This document shows positions 14,434 through 22,686 of a DNA stretch of 44,362 nucleotides, piece by piece (position 1 is the first letter of the stretch; each line of letters opens with the position of its first letter). The DNA is from a virus, in the IMG/VR virus record IMGVR_UViG_3300034104_003370, positions 1 to 44,362 of that record, one strand, 5' to 3'. Position numbers and translations under genes: made by a program. Below the pieces are notes generated by a model. It was not told where the DNA came from and did not search any database. It worked only from the letters and a program-made list of their open reading frames with translations.

Positions 14434-15543
14434 TTAGGCCACGGCGGCGAGTTTGAAGAAGTTACGCGGGCTCTTGAACTTAAGGTTGCCCAACGTTGAA
14501 ACAACGTAGCGGTACTGCTGCGTGATTTCGTCGTAGAAAGGACCCTCGCTGTTGTAGAGCTGTCCTTCCATGCACAGGAGTTCCATGTTGCCGATGGCCA
14601 AACCATACGCAACACCGGCCGGAATCGAATTTTCCGAAGAACATTCCACTCCGTCGAACTCAAACACATCCGTGAAGCCGTAGCTGCGGAGGCCGTTCGT
14701 GCGGCTCACCACCACCCGCTCCTTCTCGTCCAGCTTGTTCAGCATGTCGATATACATGCGCCTGTCCATCAGGCACATGTCCACCTGATCCTGCTTCGTA
14801 TCGTTGCGACGGGTCTGGTGAAGAGCTTCACGCAGAGCCTTCGTGCAATTCGCAGCCCACGTCGTGCCACCGAAGTAGGACGAGGTGTAGTTCGCGATCA
14901 CAGGCGAGTAGAAGTCATACTCAGGATCGGCTTCACCGTTGGGCCACACGCCCGTCTTCTGCGAGCCACCGTAGGCACCCAAGACGGTCGAAAGACCGGC
15001 GTAGGTGTCGGACGGAGCCGCAAACGGATCGGCCACGTTGGCAACACGGGTGGCACCAGTGGCCACGTTGATCGTGCCGTTGTAGCCCAGGAACGACTCC
15101 AGGCCGTGGAAGCGAAGCTCGTTGCCGGCCGCATAGCCGTCAACCACCCACTCCTTGGCGAGGTACTGCTCCATGCTGGTCAGGAGGCGCGAGGCCATCT
15201 TGCCCGCAACATTGACGAGAGCAGAAGCACTACGATTCTCCAACATTTCCTTCTTGTAGATCGCGTCGGTCACTTGCGCGCCGCGATACTCCAGCTCGGC
15301 GTTCTTCCAGAGATTCTGGCGGGCGAACGACCGGGGCGTCTCACCGTTGTTACCAGAAGGGGTATGATTTCTGTACTGGATTTCCCAGTCAAAACCACGA
15401 CCCGACATGTTTGTGCGGATGTTACCGCTACCTTCCAACGCTGCAAACACCTTAAACTTACGAAGGGAAGCGACTTCCTCTTCCTTAAGGTGATTGACAA
15501 TCGTAGTTGCAATACTACGAGCCCAGTCAGTGCTGCTGGCCAT
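14434..15543 (-). CDS. major capsid protein
   Basis: A 369-residue protein starting MASSTDWARSIATTIVNHLK. Size, position directly after the scaffold gene, and sequence features of HK97-like capsids support the call: an N-terminal arm, NHTPSGNNGETPRSFARQNL, a spine-helix region with MLENRSASALVNVAGKMAS, and a C-terminal EITQQYRYVVSTLGNLKFKS. The start forms TAATG with the scaffold stop, which would help set stoichiometry. Confidence 0.85.
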   Translation of the reverse strand: MASSTDWARSIATTIVNHLKEEEVASLRKFKVFAALEGSGNIRTNMSGRGFDWEIQYRNHTPSGNNGETPRSFARQNLWKNAELEYRGAQVTDAIYKKEMLENRSASALVNVAGKMASRLLTSMEQYLAKEWVVDGYAAGNELRFHGLESFLGYNGTINVATGATRVANVADPFAAPSDTYAGLSTVLGAYGGSQKTGVWPNGEADPEYDFYSPVIANYTSSYFGGTTWAANCTKALREALHQTRRNDTKQDQVDMCLMDRRMYIDMLNKLDEKERVVVSRTNGLRSYGFTDVFEFDGVECSSENSIPAGVAYGLAIGNMELLCMEGQLYNSEGPFYDEITQQYRYVVSTLGNLKFKSPRNFFKLAAVA

Positions 15544-16562
15544 TAAATGACTCCATCACTTACGAGTTGGCTTTTCAGCCGGTCTTCAAAGCTCATCCTC
15601 GCACGCGGTGCGCGAGGCTCTGTGGTTCCTGCACTTCGATTGGGGGCGCGGGTTGCACGCTCCCGAAGGAATTGCATGTTCGATTCGGCCACGGGGTCGG
15701 CCGGCGGGGCAGGGGGCGCCTGGGGAGGAACACCCTGCTGTGGTGCAAAGCCCTGCGGCGGAGCCGACTGCATCTGCTGGTAGCGCAGGTTCAGAAGGTC
15801 ACGCTGCAGCATGCCGGTGGCGTACTGCCAGCGGGCCTTGGGGTCCTGGATGCCGATCTCGGCGGCTTGGGAAATGTAGCCCTGGATGGCCTGACCCTCG
15901 CGGGAGATGTTCCCCTGCTGGTCGTACAGCCAGTCGGCGTTCTGTCGCTCCAGGTCGCTGACGTAGTTCTGGGCCTGATACTGGTTCAGGTGCTGCTGCA
16001 CCATCTCCTGGGCCTTCTGGATGGCGACCTGCTCAACGAAGGGCTTCAGTGTATTTTCCGGATCGGTGACCAGCTTCCGCGCGAAGTCGGCGGTGTAAGT
16101 CTGGTATTCCCGCAGGGCGGCTTGCGCCTCGTACGGGGCGTCCGGAGAAATGATTTCCTTGCCAGTCTGGGGATCGCGGACGATGTAGCTCTTCCACGTA
16201 TCCTTCACTTCGGGAGGCGCCCACCACTTGGGTGCGGCTTGCGGCTTGGGCTGGGCCGCTTCGGCCTGGGACTTCCTCCACGCCTCAAAGTCACGCTGGT
16301 TCTTCAGGTACTCCTGGGCGTAGGGGACGACCTGCTGGTACTGCTGGAGTTGCCGCTGCGTCTCACCGTAGCCGTTGAAGGCACGGTAGAGGTTCTGGGC
16401 AATCGCGAGATCGTCCTGCCCTTGGAATTCGGGGAGGTGTTTGAAGGCTTCGTAGGGGGACGAGAAGTCCTGCGCGGGAGCAGACTGCGGCGCAGCGGTG
16501 TCAACGGGAGCCGAGACGGGGGCTTCGGTCTGTACGTCGTTCTGGATTACTTCGTCGGACAT
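15543..16562 (-). CDS. capsid scaffolding protein
   Basis: A 339-residue acidic, Gln/Pro/Ala-rich protein, largely helical, with a disordered Pro-rich N-terminus and a basic C-terminal end (RARMSFEDRLKSQLVSDGVI). Coiled-coil-prone stretches include QLQQYQQVVPYAQEYLKNQR and MVQQHLNQYQAQNY. Such composition, placed immediately before the major capsid gene (TAATG overlap), is typical of scaffolds, whose basic C-terminus contacts capsid. Its Shine-Dalgarno region can pair with an upstream TTCACCT (16565-16599). Confidence 0.8.
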   Translation of the reverse strand: MSDEVIQNDVQTEAPVSAPVDTAAPQSAPAQDFSSPYEAFKHLPEFQGQDDLAIAQNLYRAFNGYGETQRQLQQYQQVVPYAQEYLKNQRDFEAWRKSQAEAAQPKPQAAPKWWAPPEVKDTWKSYIVRDPQTGKEIISPDAPYEAQAALREYQTYTADFARKLVTDPENTLKPFVEQVAIQKAQEMVQQHLNQYQAQNYVSDLERQNADWLYDQQGNISREGQAIQGYISQAAEIGIQDPKARWQYATGMLQRDLLNLRYQQMQSAPPQGFAPQQGVPPQAPPAPPADPVAESNMQFLRERATRAPNRSAGTTEPRAPRARMSFEDRLKSQLVSDGVI

Positions 16563-16564
16563 AT

Positions 16565-16599
16565 TTCACCTTGGGGCTTATGGGGGGCCTCTAGGTGAA
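16565..16599 (-). promoter_or_regulatory. hairpin that could cover the scaffold ribosome binding site
   Basis: On the minus strand TTCACCT (16593-16599) is a perfect complement of AGGTGAA (16565-16571), which is the Shine-Dalgarno sequence 3 nt before the scaffold ATG. The 21-nt loop is C-rich. The fold would block translation initiation until melted or displaced. Confidence 0.5.
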
Positions 16600-16642
16600 T
16601 CAGTGTCCAGGTCAACCGATTTCCATTTCCGATTTACGGCGA

Positions 16643-16897
16643 TCACCACTTTTCGCGATTGGCCCAATAGGCCGCCGACATCTTTCCCTTGGCGATGTTC
16701 TCCGCGTGACGAGCCTTAAACGCCTCGTTTCGCTTTGATCCATCCGGCGATCCTTCCACTCCCTGCTGCCCGAAGCGGATGAGCTTCTCTTGGTCGCCTG
16801 ACTTAGCCAGGACCATGTGCGACTTCTCTGGATGATTCGGAGTACGCACGGGGCGATTGGGGATGAGGTTGCGAATCTTGTCGCCTTCGGTGTCCAT
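16643..16897 (-). CDS. conserved small phage protein
   Basis: An 84-residue basic protein with the distinctive pattern KSHMVLAKSGDQEKLIRFGQ, QGVEGSP, then FKARHAENIAKGKMSAAYWA. Proteins with K-x-x-IRFGQQGVSGSP and FKARHAKNIAKGKMSAAYWA are widespread near head genes of tailed phages; the function is not established. It starts in TAATG with the ADP-ribosyltransferase-like gene. The conserved basic and aromatic residues suggest nucleic acid contact. Confidence 0.82.
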   Translation of the reverse strand: MDTEGDKIRNLIPNRPVRTPNHPEKSHMVLAKSGDQEKLIRFGQQGVEGSPDGSKRNEAFKARHAENIAKGKMSAAYWANREKW

Positions 16898-17703
16898 TAC
16901 TCGTCCTCGTTTAATGCACCAGCCGCTACAGGGGAAGCGATCCCGTACTTGCGGAGAATGCGGATGGAGTCTTCGGTGCCGGGGAACATCACGTAGTTGC
17001 GGGAGCCAGAACCATGCTGGCGCGAGACTCCATCCAAGTACTTCACGCCGGGGATTCCGGCACGTCGCAGTTCCGCCGCACCGTCGCGATCTAAAGCCAG
17101 CCTTTGCAGAGCGCGTTCGGCGGCGTCAACGGAACTGCCGTACGCTGGCCTTTGGTACTGCCCCGGCCGCACGCTCTGTATGTACTCCAGCGTGCCTGCA
17201 TCAATGTCTCGCGGGCGAACGGCGCGCAGCACCTCGGCGGCTTTTGCGCCGACGCCACCCGCGGGGGCGGCCGGGCGATCCCAATTCAGTAGAGAATCTT
17301 CTGGATAACCAATTTCCACCTCGTACATGTGGCCGGGGGGGTCTTCTAGGAACGCGCGCCGCGATTGCAGCCTTGTCCATTCTTCACTCATGGCCGCCGC
17401 CCGCGGGTCGGTTTGGGGCACGGTCTTTGTGAGGCTCTTCAATTCCCGCATTCGCTTTATCACAGCCGCCAGTTCTTGCTCTTGGCCAAGCGTCAGTTCG
17501 GGAGCCTGCACCGTCTTGTAGTGCTTGGCGGTATCCTCCACTTTGGCAAAGTACAACCCATGACCATAAGCCTGAGCCCCCTCCCCAGTTCCGATCCTGC
17601 TCGCATCGAACTTGTCGAAGTCATACGGGCTACCGTGGTACGCCTTAATGACCTGCCGTACGGAGTCGCCTAGTTCGTCTAGCTTGGAGACGGGGAAGGG
17701 CAT
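16897..17703 (-). CDS. ADP-ribosyltransferase-like protein (ART-PolyVal type), copy 1
   Basis: A 268-residue protein. The N-terminus has AYHGSPYDFDKFD (21-33) and GTGEGAQAYGHGLYFA (38-53), the H and Y elements of the H-Y-E ADP-ribosyltransferase fold as found in phage polyvalent proteins. The C-terminus has RAGIPGVKYLDG and NYVMFPGTEDSIRIL, also typical. Predicted reaction: transfer of ADP-ribose from NAD+ to a host or phage target. Its place after the scaffold, among virion genes, suggests it may be packaged and injected. Paralogue: 18800-19738. Confidence 0.8.
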   Translation of the reverse strand: MPFPVSKLDELGDSVRQVIKAYHGSPYDFDKFDASRIGTGEGAQAYGHGLYFAKVEDTAKHYKTVQAPELTLGQEQELAAVIKRMRELKSLTKTVPQTDPRAAAMSEEWTRLQSRRAFLEDPPGHMYEVEIGYPEDSLLNWDRPAAPAGGVGAKAAEVLRAVRPRDIDAGTLEYIQSVRPGQYQRPAYGSSVDAAERALQRLALDRDGAAELRRAGIPGVKYLDGVSRQHGSGSRNYVMFPGTEDSIRILRKYGIASPVAAGALNEDE

Positions 17704-18800
17704 TACCGCACCTCCTCATCCGGATATGCCAGACCGTAGGCCAGACCACCACCAAGCGTGGCACCTGCACCAATGGCTGCGCCCTGGGCTATGGGGATGA
17801 GTGGGTTCTGGGCTTCTGCGGCCAAGCGGATGATCAGGTCGTCCGAGACTGGGAGGCGGAAGACAGGCGGCAGCTTGGCTAGGATGTCTGGGTTCTGTCG
17901 GCCTTTGTCTAGGAGGGCTTGGGCTGTCAGTTGTCTTTGAGTGAGGCGGGCTTCGTCGGCGTCGAACGGGTAGGGTTTGATGGGGCTCTCTTGCATCTGC
18001 ATCGGACGACGACGACCGTCAGGCATCTTGCGGCTGGTCCAGTAGAAGCCATCGCCAAATCTCTCGGCCTCCGCAGCGTCCCATTCATGCGGCAGCATCG
18101 GGGCCCGCATTTGGCCATTGCGATAGCCGACCTGCGTCCCTTCCGTGAGCCCGGGATTCTTGCGCTCCACCATCCGCCGTGCCTGGAGCATGGCTTCCAT
18201 GGATGTTTCCGGAGACACCCGGGGAAGTCCGGCGGCTACGTCATCGACTACCCACGCGGGGAGATCGGAGAGGTCAGCAGAGTAACGCAACCCACGGATC
18301 GCATCGGCAACATCGTCGGCCTTCGACGCAGCCTTTGCCGCGCGTCCAACAAGACCGACACCCACGTAGTTCAGTGGATCGGTCGCCATGTCCAGTACGG
18401 TGGATACCACCGGATTCCCGTGCTTGCGCCAGTCGTCCTCAGAGTCCGCAGTACCAGCCGCCAAGCCGGGGATCACTGCGGAGGGAATGGCAGAGACTGC
18501 AAGGCCAGCAGCTTGGACGGGATCGCCAGACGCCAGTTCTTGGACGGCGCGGATCGCCGTGTCTCGCGGACGGGTGCCAACCTCCAGGGCGTACGTGGCC
18601 GCACTGCCCATGTCATCGAACGCTTCGGTATTGCGTGTCGGATATAGCGAGTTCGCAGCCGCCGCCATCTTGTACTTGGGCGGCAAGCCCGCAAACCGCG
18701 GATCGGCCCGCATGGAGTCGTACTTCTTCCGACTCTCCTCCAGGTCCGCAAGCCTCTGCTCTGGGGAACCTTGGAGATACTCGTACCAGGAGTCAGCCAT
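17703..18800 (-). CDS. unknown protein between two ART-like genes, candidate internal virion protein
   Basis: A 365-residue protein beginning MADSWYEYLQGSPEQRLADL. There are two hydrophobic or glycine-rich stretches: VQAAGLAVSAIPSAVIPGLA (about 95-114) and a C-terminal PLIPIAQGAAIGAGATLGGG segment (about 334-353) that could insert in membrane. The middle includes a polar YRNGQMRAPMLPHEWDAAEA tract. Its coupling on both sides to ART-like genes suggests all three are ejected or internal virion proteins; this is inference. Confidence 0.7.
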   Translation of the reverse strand: MADSWYEYLQGSPEQRLADLEESRKKYDSMRADPRFAGLPPKYKMAAAANSLYPTRNTEAFDDMGSAATYALEVGTRPRDTAIRAVQELASGDPVQAAGLAVSAIPSAVIPGLAAGTADSEDDWRKHGNPVVSTVLDMATDPLNYVGVGLVGRAAKAASKADDVADAIRGLRYSADLSDLPAWVVDDVAAGLPRVSPETSMEAMLQARRMVERKNPGLTEGTQVGYRNGQMRAPMLPHEWDAAEAERFGDGFYWTSRKMPDGRRRPMQMQESPIKPYPFDADEARLTQRQLTAQALLDKGRQNPDILAKLPPVFRLPVSDDLIIRLAAEAQNPLIPIAQGAAIGAGATLGGGLAYGLAYPDEEVR

Positions 18801-19738
18801 CAGCGTTCCTCATTAAGGCCGGATAGGGCGCCCGCGGCAACCGGCGGCACAGCGGACCATTTCTTCAAAACTTCAATAGGCGAGTCATCGAAGATGACGT
18901 AGTTGCGGGCGCCTTCGCCAGCACGCCTGGAGTTGCCGTCCCAGTACTTAATCCCTGGGACGCCAGCGTCCCGGAGCATGGCGGATGCGGCAGAAAGCCC
19001 AACACGATTCCGACCGCCCAGCGCCTCGGCAGCCTCTTTGTAGATCGTGGAGCCCTTTAGCCCAATGTCGTCGTCCGATCCAGTGCGCATTCGCAGGCCA
19101 CGCTTCCGCAACTCCGGAGCCAGGGCGTCGATGACAGTTGGGTGCTGCAGATACAGCCCGGTGTCCCAGTCCAAGAGACGGTCTGGGTCGGCATGCACTC
19201 GCAGTTTGTAGTTGTATCCAAGGTTGGCATGCGCGGTTTTTAGGCGGTCGCTCGGGTCCCAGTTCCCGAGCGGGCTTCTGCGGAGGTCGTACAACACTTG
19301 CCGCAGGTCGTCGTACCCCAGCCAGTCATCATTGCTGAGAGCATCCAGGAATTCCTGCTGCTTTGGGTCGCGGACGGCAGACTCGTACAGCTGCGGACGC
19401 AAGTCTTCCCATGTCTGGAAGTCCATCGCCTCGCCGGCCGATTCGTTTATAACGCGGTCGCCAACGTCCCGGACTGAAAGGCGATTGGCGTAGCCGCTTG
19501 GCCGCAGGGCAATCCCTGGGTTCTGCGCGCCATAAAAGCCGAGCCCGTACGCAGCGTGGCCCTCGCCGCTCCCAAGTTTCGCCCAGTCGAACTTGGCGAA
19601 GTCGTGCGGACTGCCGTGGTACATGTCGAAACTCTTGCCCGGCGACCGCATGAAGCTATAGGTCGCCATCGGAGCAGAGTCCGCTAGCCTTGCGATGAGC
19701 CTGCCCGCATCGTCCATTGCGCCAAGCGGGTTGGCCAT
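18800..19738 (-). CDS. ADP-ribosyltransferase-like protein (ART-PolyVal type), copy 2
   Basis: A 312-residue paralogue of 16897-17703. Key blocks are YHGSPHDFAKFD (40-51), GSGEGHAAYGLGFYGA (56-71), and the C-terminal DAGVPGIKYWDGNSRR and NYVIFDDSPIEVLK. The end VPPVAAGALSGLNEER mirrors SPVAAGALNEDE in copy 1. The middle third is unrelated to copy 1, so substrate specificity probably differs. ATG at 19738 forms TGATG with the stop of a 13-codon frame. Possible role: takeover of host functions after injection. Confidence 0.8.
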   Translation of the reverse strand: MANPLGAMDDAGRLIARLADSAPMATYSFMRSPGKSFDMYHGSPHDFAKFDWAKLGSGEGHAAYGLGFYGAQNPGIALRPSGYANRLSVRDVGDRVINESAGEAMDFQTWEDLRPQLYESAVRDPKQQEFLDALSNDDWLGYDDLRQVLYDLRRSPLGNWDPSDRLKTAHANLGYNYKLRVHADPDRLLDWDTGLYLQHPTVIDALAPELRKRGLRMRTGSDDDIGLKGSTIYKEAAEALGGRNRVGLSAASAMLRDAGVPGIKYWDGNSRRAGEGARNYVIFDDSPIEVLKKWSAVPPVAAGALSGLNEER

Positions 19739-19779
19739 CAGTCCACGTCCCAGTCGTCTTCAAAGAGGTAGTCAAACAT
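19738..19779 (-). CDS. 13-residue coupled mini-ORF
   Basis: ATG at 19779 overlaps the preceding stop as TGATG, and the frame MFDYLFEDDWDVD ends in TGA that overlaps the next ATG, again TGATG. It may be a real acidic peptide, or only a translational bridge that carries ribosomes from the 156-residue gene to the ART-like gene. Confidence 0.35.
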   Translation of the reverse strand: MFDYLFEDDWDVD

Positions 19780-20249
19780 CAGTAGATGGCGAAGCCTTCT
19801 CCGGAGACACGGGGTTGCGGGCCTTGGAATTGCTGACGCTCCGCATCCAGACGCTTCAGCATGGCTTCGATCCGCATCTGCTCAACGTCCTTCTCATGCT
19901 GCATGCGACGGGCCTCCCGGTTTTGGGAAACACGGGAATCATGCTCATCCTGCCACGCATTGGTGGTCTGGGTGATCATGTTCTGGAGGGCATTGCCCTG
20001 CTGGGCGCCCATCGCGCCAGCCATGCCGGCGACTGCGTTTACGTTGTACATAGGGTTTCCTGTTGCGAATCCGCCTTGTCGCCGGGCCTGCTGACGCTCT
20101 TGTTCAGCCTGCTGAATCTGCTGCCCGGCGTTGATGTTCTTGTTGCGGGGAAGTTTCTTGGGGAGCCCGCCCAGGTTCACCCCATCTCCAAGATTGCCTT
20201 CCAAGCCCTGCGCTTGTGCCAGTTCCCACTCACCAAACAGGTCAGCCAT
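19779..20249 (-). CDS. hypothetical virion-operon protein, Gln-rich
   Basis: A 156-residue protein starting MADLFGEWELAQAQGLEG. It has a Gln/Arg-rich coiled-coil-prone stretch (QQIQQAEQERQQARRQGG), a small Ala/Gly/Met segment (VAGMAGAMGAQQGN) and a second coiled coil (RRMQHEKDVEQMRIEAMLKR). Size and composition resemble small internal core or tail-needle-adjacent proteins of podoviruses, but no family is recognised. Confidence 0.68.
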   Translation of the reverse strand: MADLFGEWELAQAQGLEGNLGDGVNLGGLPKKLPRNKNINAGQQIQQAEQERQQARRQGGFATGNPMYNVNAVAGMAGAMGAQQGNALQNMITQTTNAWQDEHDSRVSQNREARRMQHEKDVEQMRIEAMLKRLDAERQQFQGPQPRVSGEGFAIY

Positions 20250-20268
20250 GGATGATCTCCCTAAGAGA

Positions 20269-20706
20269 TCACTGTCCGTTCTTGCGGGCGTTGGCTATCG
20301 CCCTTTTCACCAAGAGCCGGCCGGCGAAATCCACAAAGGGGAGTTTCCGCTTCTCAGCCTCTTCTCGCAGCCAGCCGATGATCTCTTCCATGTTCTGCTC
20401 ACACCACTCAGGACCCTGCTCATCCATGTACCGCGCCCTGGCGTTGCACTGGCAATCCGGGGAACTGGTGATCCCGATCTTGGCGAGGAGCTTCTTCATC
20501 TCCGTGCCGGGGCCTTTGGTTTCTGGGAGAGGTTCTTCTGGCTTCGGCTCAAAGCCCGGTCGCGGTGTCCTGGGGTAGGCGGGGTGATCGACATCGATGG
20601 TCCACTCCTCGCCTTCTTGGGAGACGACGCATGGCATGACCTCCTCCAGGGAGTATCCACGCTCCCGGCATCGGTCCTCTAGGTACATCTTGTGGCAGGT
20701 GATCAT
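20269..20706 (-). CDS. hypothetical protein with SSPDCQCNARA motif
   Basis: A 145-residue protein beginning MITCHKMYLEDRCRERGYSL. The C-terminal 80 residues contain a recognisable block: TKGPGTEMKKLLAKIGI, SSPDCQCNARARYMDEQGP, EWCEQNMEEIIGWLREEAEK. This Cys-bearing block occurs in small proteins of unknown function from phages and some GC-rich bacteria, where it usually follows collagen-like or Pro-rich regions. Starts in an ATGA overlap with the Cys-rich gene. Confidence 0.72.
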   Translation of the reverse strand: MITCHKMYLEDRCRERGYSLEEVMPCVVSQEGEEWTIDVDHPAYPRTPRPGFEPKPEEPLPETKGPGTEMKKLLAKIGITSSPDCQCNARARYMDEQGPEWCEQNMEEIIGWLREEAEKRKLPFVDFAGRLLVKRAIANARKNGQ

Positions 20707-21203
20707 GGGAGTGGGTTACACATGGGGTTGTTGCACCATGGGTGCGTGTTCTGGAACGGGTAGTTTGCTGTCAGCGCAAACCCAGAGACATAAACCACCG
20801 CAGTCCCGCCGTTCACGGCGTTGTTGCCGCTAAACACGCACTTCCCGCAGTAGTCCTTCGCCTGCGCTTCCACCGACGAATACGTCGCGCTGTAGCCGCC
20901 GTACACCGCGACAAAGTCGTACTGGTCCAAGATGTAGCCGTATACAGTCGGCGTGCAGTTGCCCGGGACCGGCAGGCCGCCCGTCCGGTACACCGTGACC
21001 GGATACACGACGGCGAAGCTCTGGTTGTTGCAGGATGGCGTCGGACACCCGGAATTGCAGTTGGCCCCTGGTGTCCACACCGAGCCGCTGTAGGTTGCAC
21101 ATTGCGCCTCGGTCAGCGAGGTTGAGCAGTTGCGGAACAGCGCCGAGCCGGTAAAAGGCTGCGACCACCAGCAACATCGATTCGCACAGCACGCACAGCT
21201 CAC
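20703..21203 (-). CDS. cysteine-rich protein, GTG start
   Basis: A 166-residue protein with about 17 cysteines, opening MSCACCANRCCWWSQPF and with CSTSLTEAQCATYSG, CNSGCPTPSC and CGKC. The start is GTG at 21203 behind an AAGGAG. The Cys spacing suggests disulfide- or metal-stabilised repeats. It is the first gene of the leftward late block. Function unknown; a virion surface protein is possible. Confidence 0.7.
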   Translation of the reverse strand: MSCACCANRCCWWSQPFTGSALFRNCSTSLTEAQCATYSGSVWTPGANCNSGCPTPSCNNQSFAVVYPVTVYRTGGLPVPGNCTPTVYGYILDQYDFVAVYGGYSATYSSVEAQAKDYCGKCVFSGNNAVNGGTAVVYVSGFALTANYPFQNTHPWCNNPMCNPLP

Positions 21204-21640
21204 CTGGGGGGCTCCTTACTGGACAAGTGTCAACGGCGACACGGGAAGCAAACGGGGCTTAAAACGCACGCCAGAGGCCCTGCGACACGCAGCGACAGCT
21301 GGGGGCCGAAGGCGGGAAAAAGCCTGGGGATAGAGGGGGTGAAAAAATCCAGGGGTGGATATGACATGAATACGCTGACGCTTCGGGGGGGGGCTGGGGG
21401 GTCTGTTTCGTGTGTCGCCTGCCCGATTGGCCATGCCGTAACCCTATGGCAGGAAACGAGTTACGGTAGCGGCTAGGCTTACCCCGTCAAAGCGACCGTT
21501 TTCCGTCACGCTTTTGATTGAATTCTGTCACGCAGTCCGGCCATGGATGCATCGGCCTCTCCCCTCATCTTCCCCTCTATCCTCTTGCAATCCCATTGCA
21601 TATACCCTGGCCTGTCCATCAGTACACTATCCCCGCTGCG
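21204..21640. other. gene-free stretch upstream of the late operon
   Basis: No convincing gene here. It includes homopolymer-rich tracts (a run of nine G near 21390), an inverted repeat CCGTAAC/GTTACGG (21436-21442 with 21460-21466) and a minus-strand TTTGACGG at about 21488-21495. It probably holds the late promoter for 20703-21203 and beyond, but I could not identify a paired -35/-10. Confidence 0.4.
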
Positions 21641-21681
21641 CAACAAAAAAGCCCCTACCCCCCCGCGGGGGCAGGGGCTTT
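21641..21681 (-). terminator. strong intrinsic terminator for the 21689-22555 gene
   Basis: On the minus strand AAGCCCCTGCCCCC pairs with GGGGGTAGGGGCTT around a short GC-rich centre, and TTTTTT follows. It starts 8 bp past the stop codon. A 10-bp direct repeat GTACACTATC flanks it at 21622-21631 and 21684-21693. Confidence 0.85.
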
Positions 21682-21688
21682 CCGTACA

Positions 21689-22555
21689 CTATCGACCCCC
21701 GTAGTACTCTGCCAGAGCGGCCCGGTACGCTTCAACGTCAGGAGCGTAGACCGGGATCATGCAACGCTCCCCGCTTTCCCGTTGGCGAGCGGCGGCGGGC
21801 TTCGCGGCGGGCTTGTGCCGATTCCGCGGGGCGGGCTTCCCGTCCGTCACAACGCAAGCCCGGTACGTCTTCGCCCGTCCCCGCTTGCGGACCATCTTCC
21901 AGCCTGTCTCAATGTCCACAAGCGTTTCCCCGTCAACGATACGCTCCGCCACGATACGCTCCGTAGGTGCCATCTTCCCGTCAGTCAGTCCCCGACCGCC
22001 GGGGCCGCCGGGGACGTTGACCGGCTCCCCGGGCAGATCGTCACAGTCGCCCATGAGGGCGGTCCTGTCTTCCGCTGCATTGAAGGAGGCGGCGACAATC
22101 GTGGCCGGGTTGGGTGTTCCCGCGTTCAATGCCCGATTGTAGGGATACCACAGGCGGCGGTCGCGGGTTCGCGGGTTATCCCCTTCACTGGGAAGCCTAT
22201 AGAAAGCCTGTTTCATGAAAGCGGCGGCACCCATTACCGCCCGGGCCGGCTCATCTTCCGTTATCCCCGCTTCCTTGTAGTCACGATCTAAGAACACTTG
22301 GAGCGTATCTTGCGCGGCCTGTTCTAGAGCGGATTCCCTGAGCATCGCGGGAAGCCCGTCGCCTACCCCTGCCCGGGCTGCCTTGTACCGCCACCAATAG
22401 AGGCAGTCTTTGAATCTGCCCGGGTCTGCAAGGTAGTGGCGGGGATTGAAGACGGTTCCCGTAGCGGGGGCGGTGATCATCTTCCCGAAAAGCCTATGGT
22501 TGACGTTGGCCAACTTTTGGCGGCGAGCTTCTGCTTTCTTCTCTTTGCTGGTCAT
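21689..22555 (-). CDS. isolated leftward gene of unknown function
   Basis: A 288-residue basic protein. The ATG at 22555 (MTSKEKKAEARRQKLANVNH) has AAAAGG 9 nt upstream; a GTG at 22582 is in frame but lacks a site. It is rich in R, A and P, with a helical N-terminal half (GRFKDCLYWWRYKAARAG; EQAAQDTLQVFLDRD) and a basic Pro/Ala tail near 250. It has its own consensus-like promoter and its own terminator and faces the early operon divergently, so it could be an early regulator or host-takeover protein. No family recognised. Confidence 0.7.
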   Translation of the reverse strand: MTSKEKKAEARRQKLANVNHRLFGKMITAPATGTVFNPRHYLADPGRFKDCLYWWRYKAARAGVGDGLPAMLRESALEQAAQDTLQVFLDRDYKEAGITEDEPARAVMGAAAFMKQAFYRLPSEGDNPRTRDRRLWYPYNRALNAGTPNPATIVAASFNAAEDRTALMGDCDDLPGEPVNVPGGPGGRGLTDGKMAPTERIVAERIVDGETLVDIETGWKMVRKRGRAKTYRACVVTDGKPAPRNRHKPAAKPAAARQRESGERCMIPVYAPDVEAYRAALAEYYGGR

Positions 22556-22578
22556 AGTTCTATTCCTTTTGAAGTGTT

Positions 22579-22598
22579 TCACGGGTTACCGCCCGTGA
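22579..22598 (-). promoter_or_regulatory. 5'-leader stem-loop of the 21689-22555 mRNA
   Basis: A perfect 7-bp inverted repeat TCACGGG/CCCGTGA with a 6-nt loop, between the predicted transcription start (near 22599) and the Shine-Dalgarno sequence. Stem at the very 5' end of an mRNA could stabilise the transcript. Confidence 0.5.
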
Positions 22599-22605
22599 CG
22601 ATTGA

Positions 22606-22635
22606 ATCATAGTATAGTCATCGTCTTACTGTCAA
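22606..22635 (-). promoter_or_regulatory. sigma70-like promoter for the 21689-22555 gene
   Basis: On the minus strand TTGACA (22635-22630), an 18-bp spacer and TATGAT (22611-22606). The -35 is perfect and the -10 has one mismatch. Start of transcription would fall about 45 bp before the ATG at 22555. Confidence 0.75.
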
Positions 22636-22659
22636 GCCCCACTACAGAAAAAATTTTTG

Positions 22660-22686
22660 GGACGATGGTACGATCCCGCCATATAT
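22660..22686. repeat. 27-bp direct repeat, copy 1
   Basis: GGACGATGGTACG, one variable base, then TCCCGCCATATAT. It is repeated at 22807-22833 with one difference. An A/T-rich AATTTTT precedes both copies. Candidate promoter or activator-binding element in the control region. Confidence 0.7.

Noticed and set aside
15507-16598. Plus-strand 363-codon frame opposite the scaffold gene
   Set aside because: Leu/Gly/Val-rich mirror of the repetitive codon use of the scaffold. No binding site or family motif.
21216-21434. Minus-strand 72-codon frame upstream of the Cys-rich gene
   Set aside because: Pro/Arg-rich, poor start context, and it lies in a G-tract-rich noncoding stretch.
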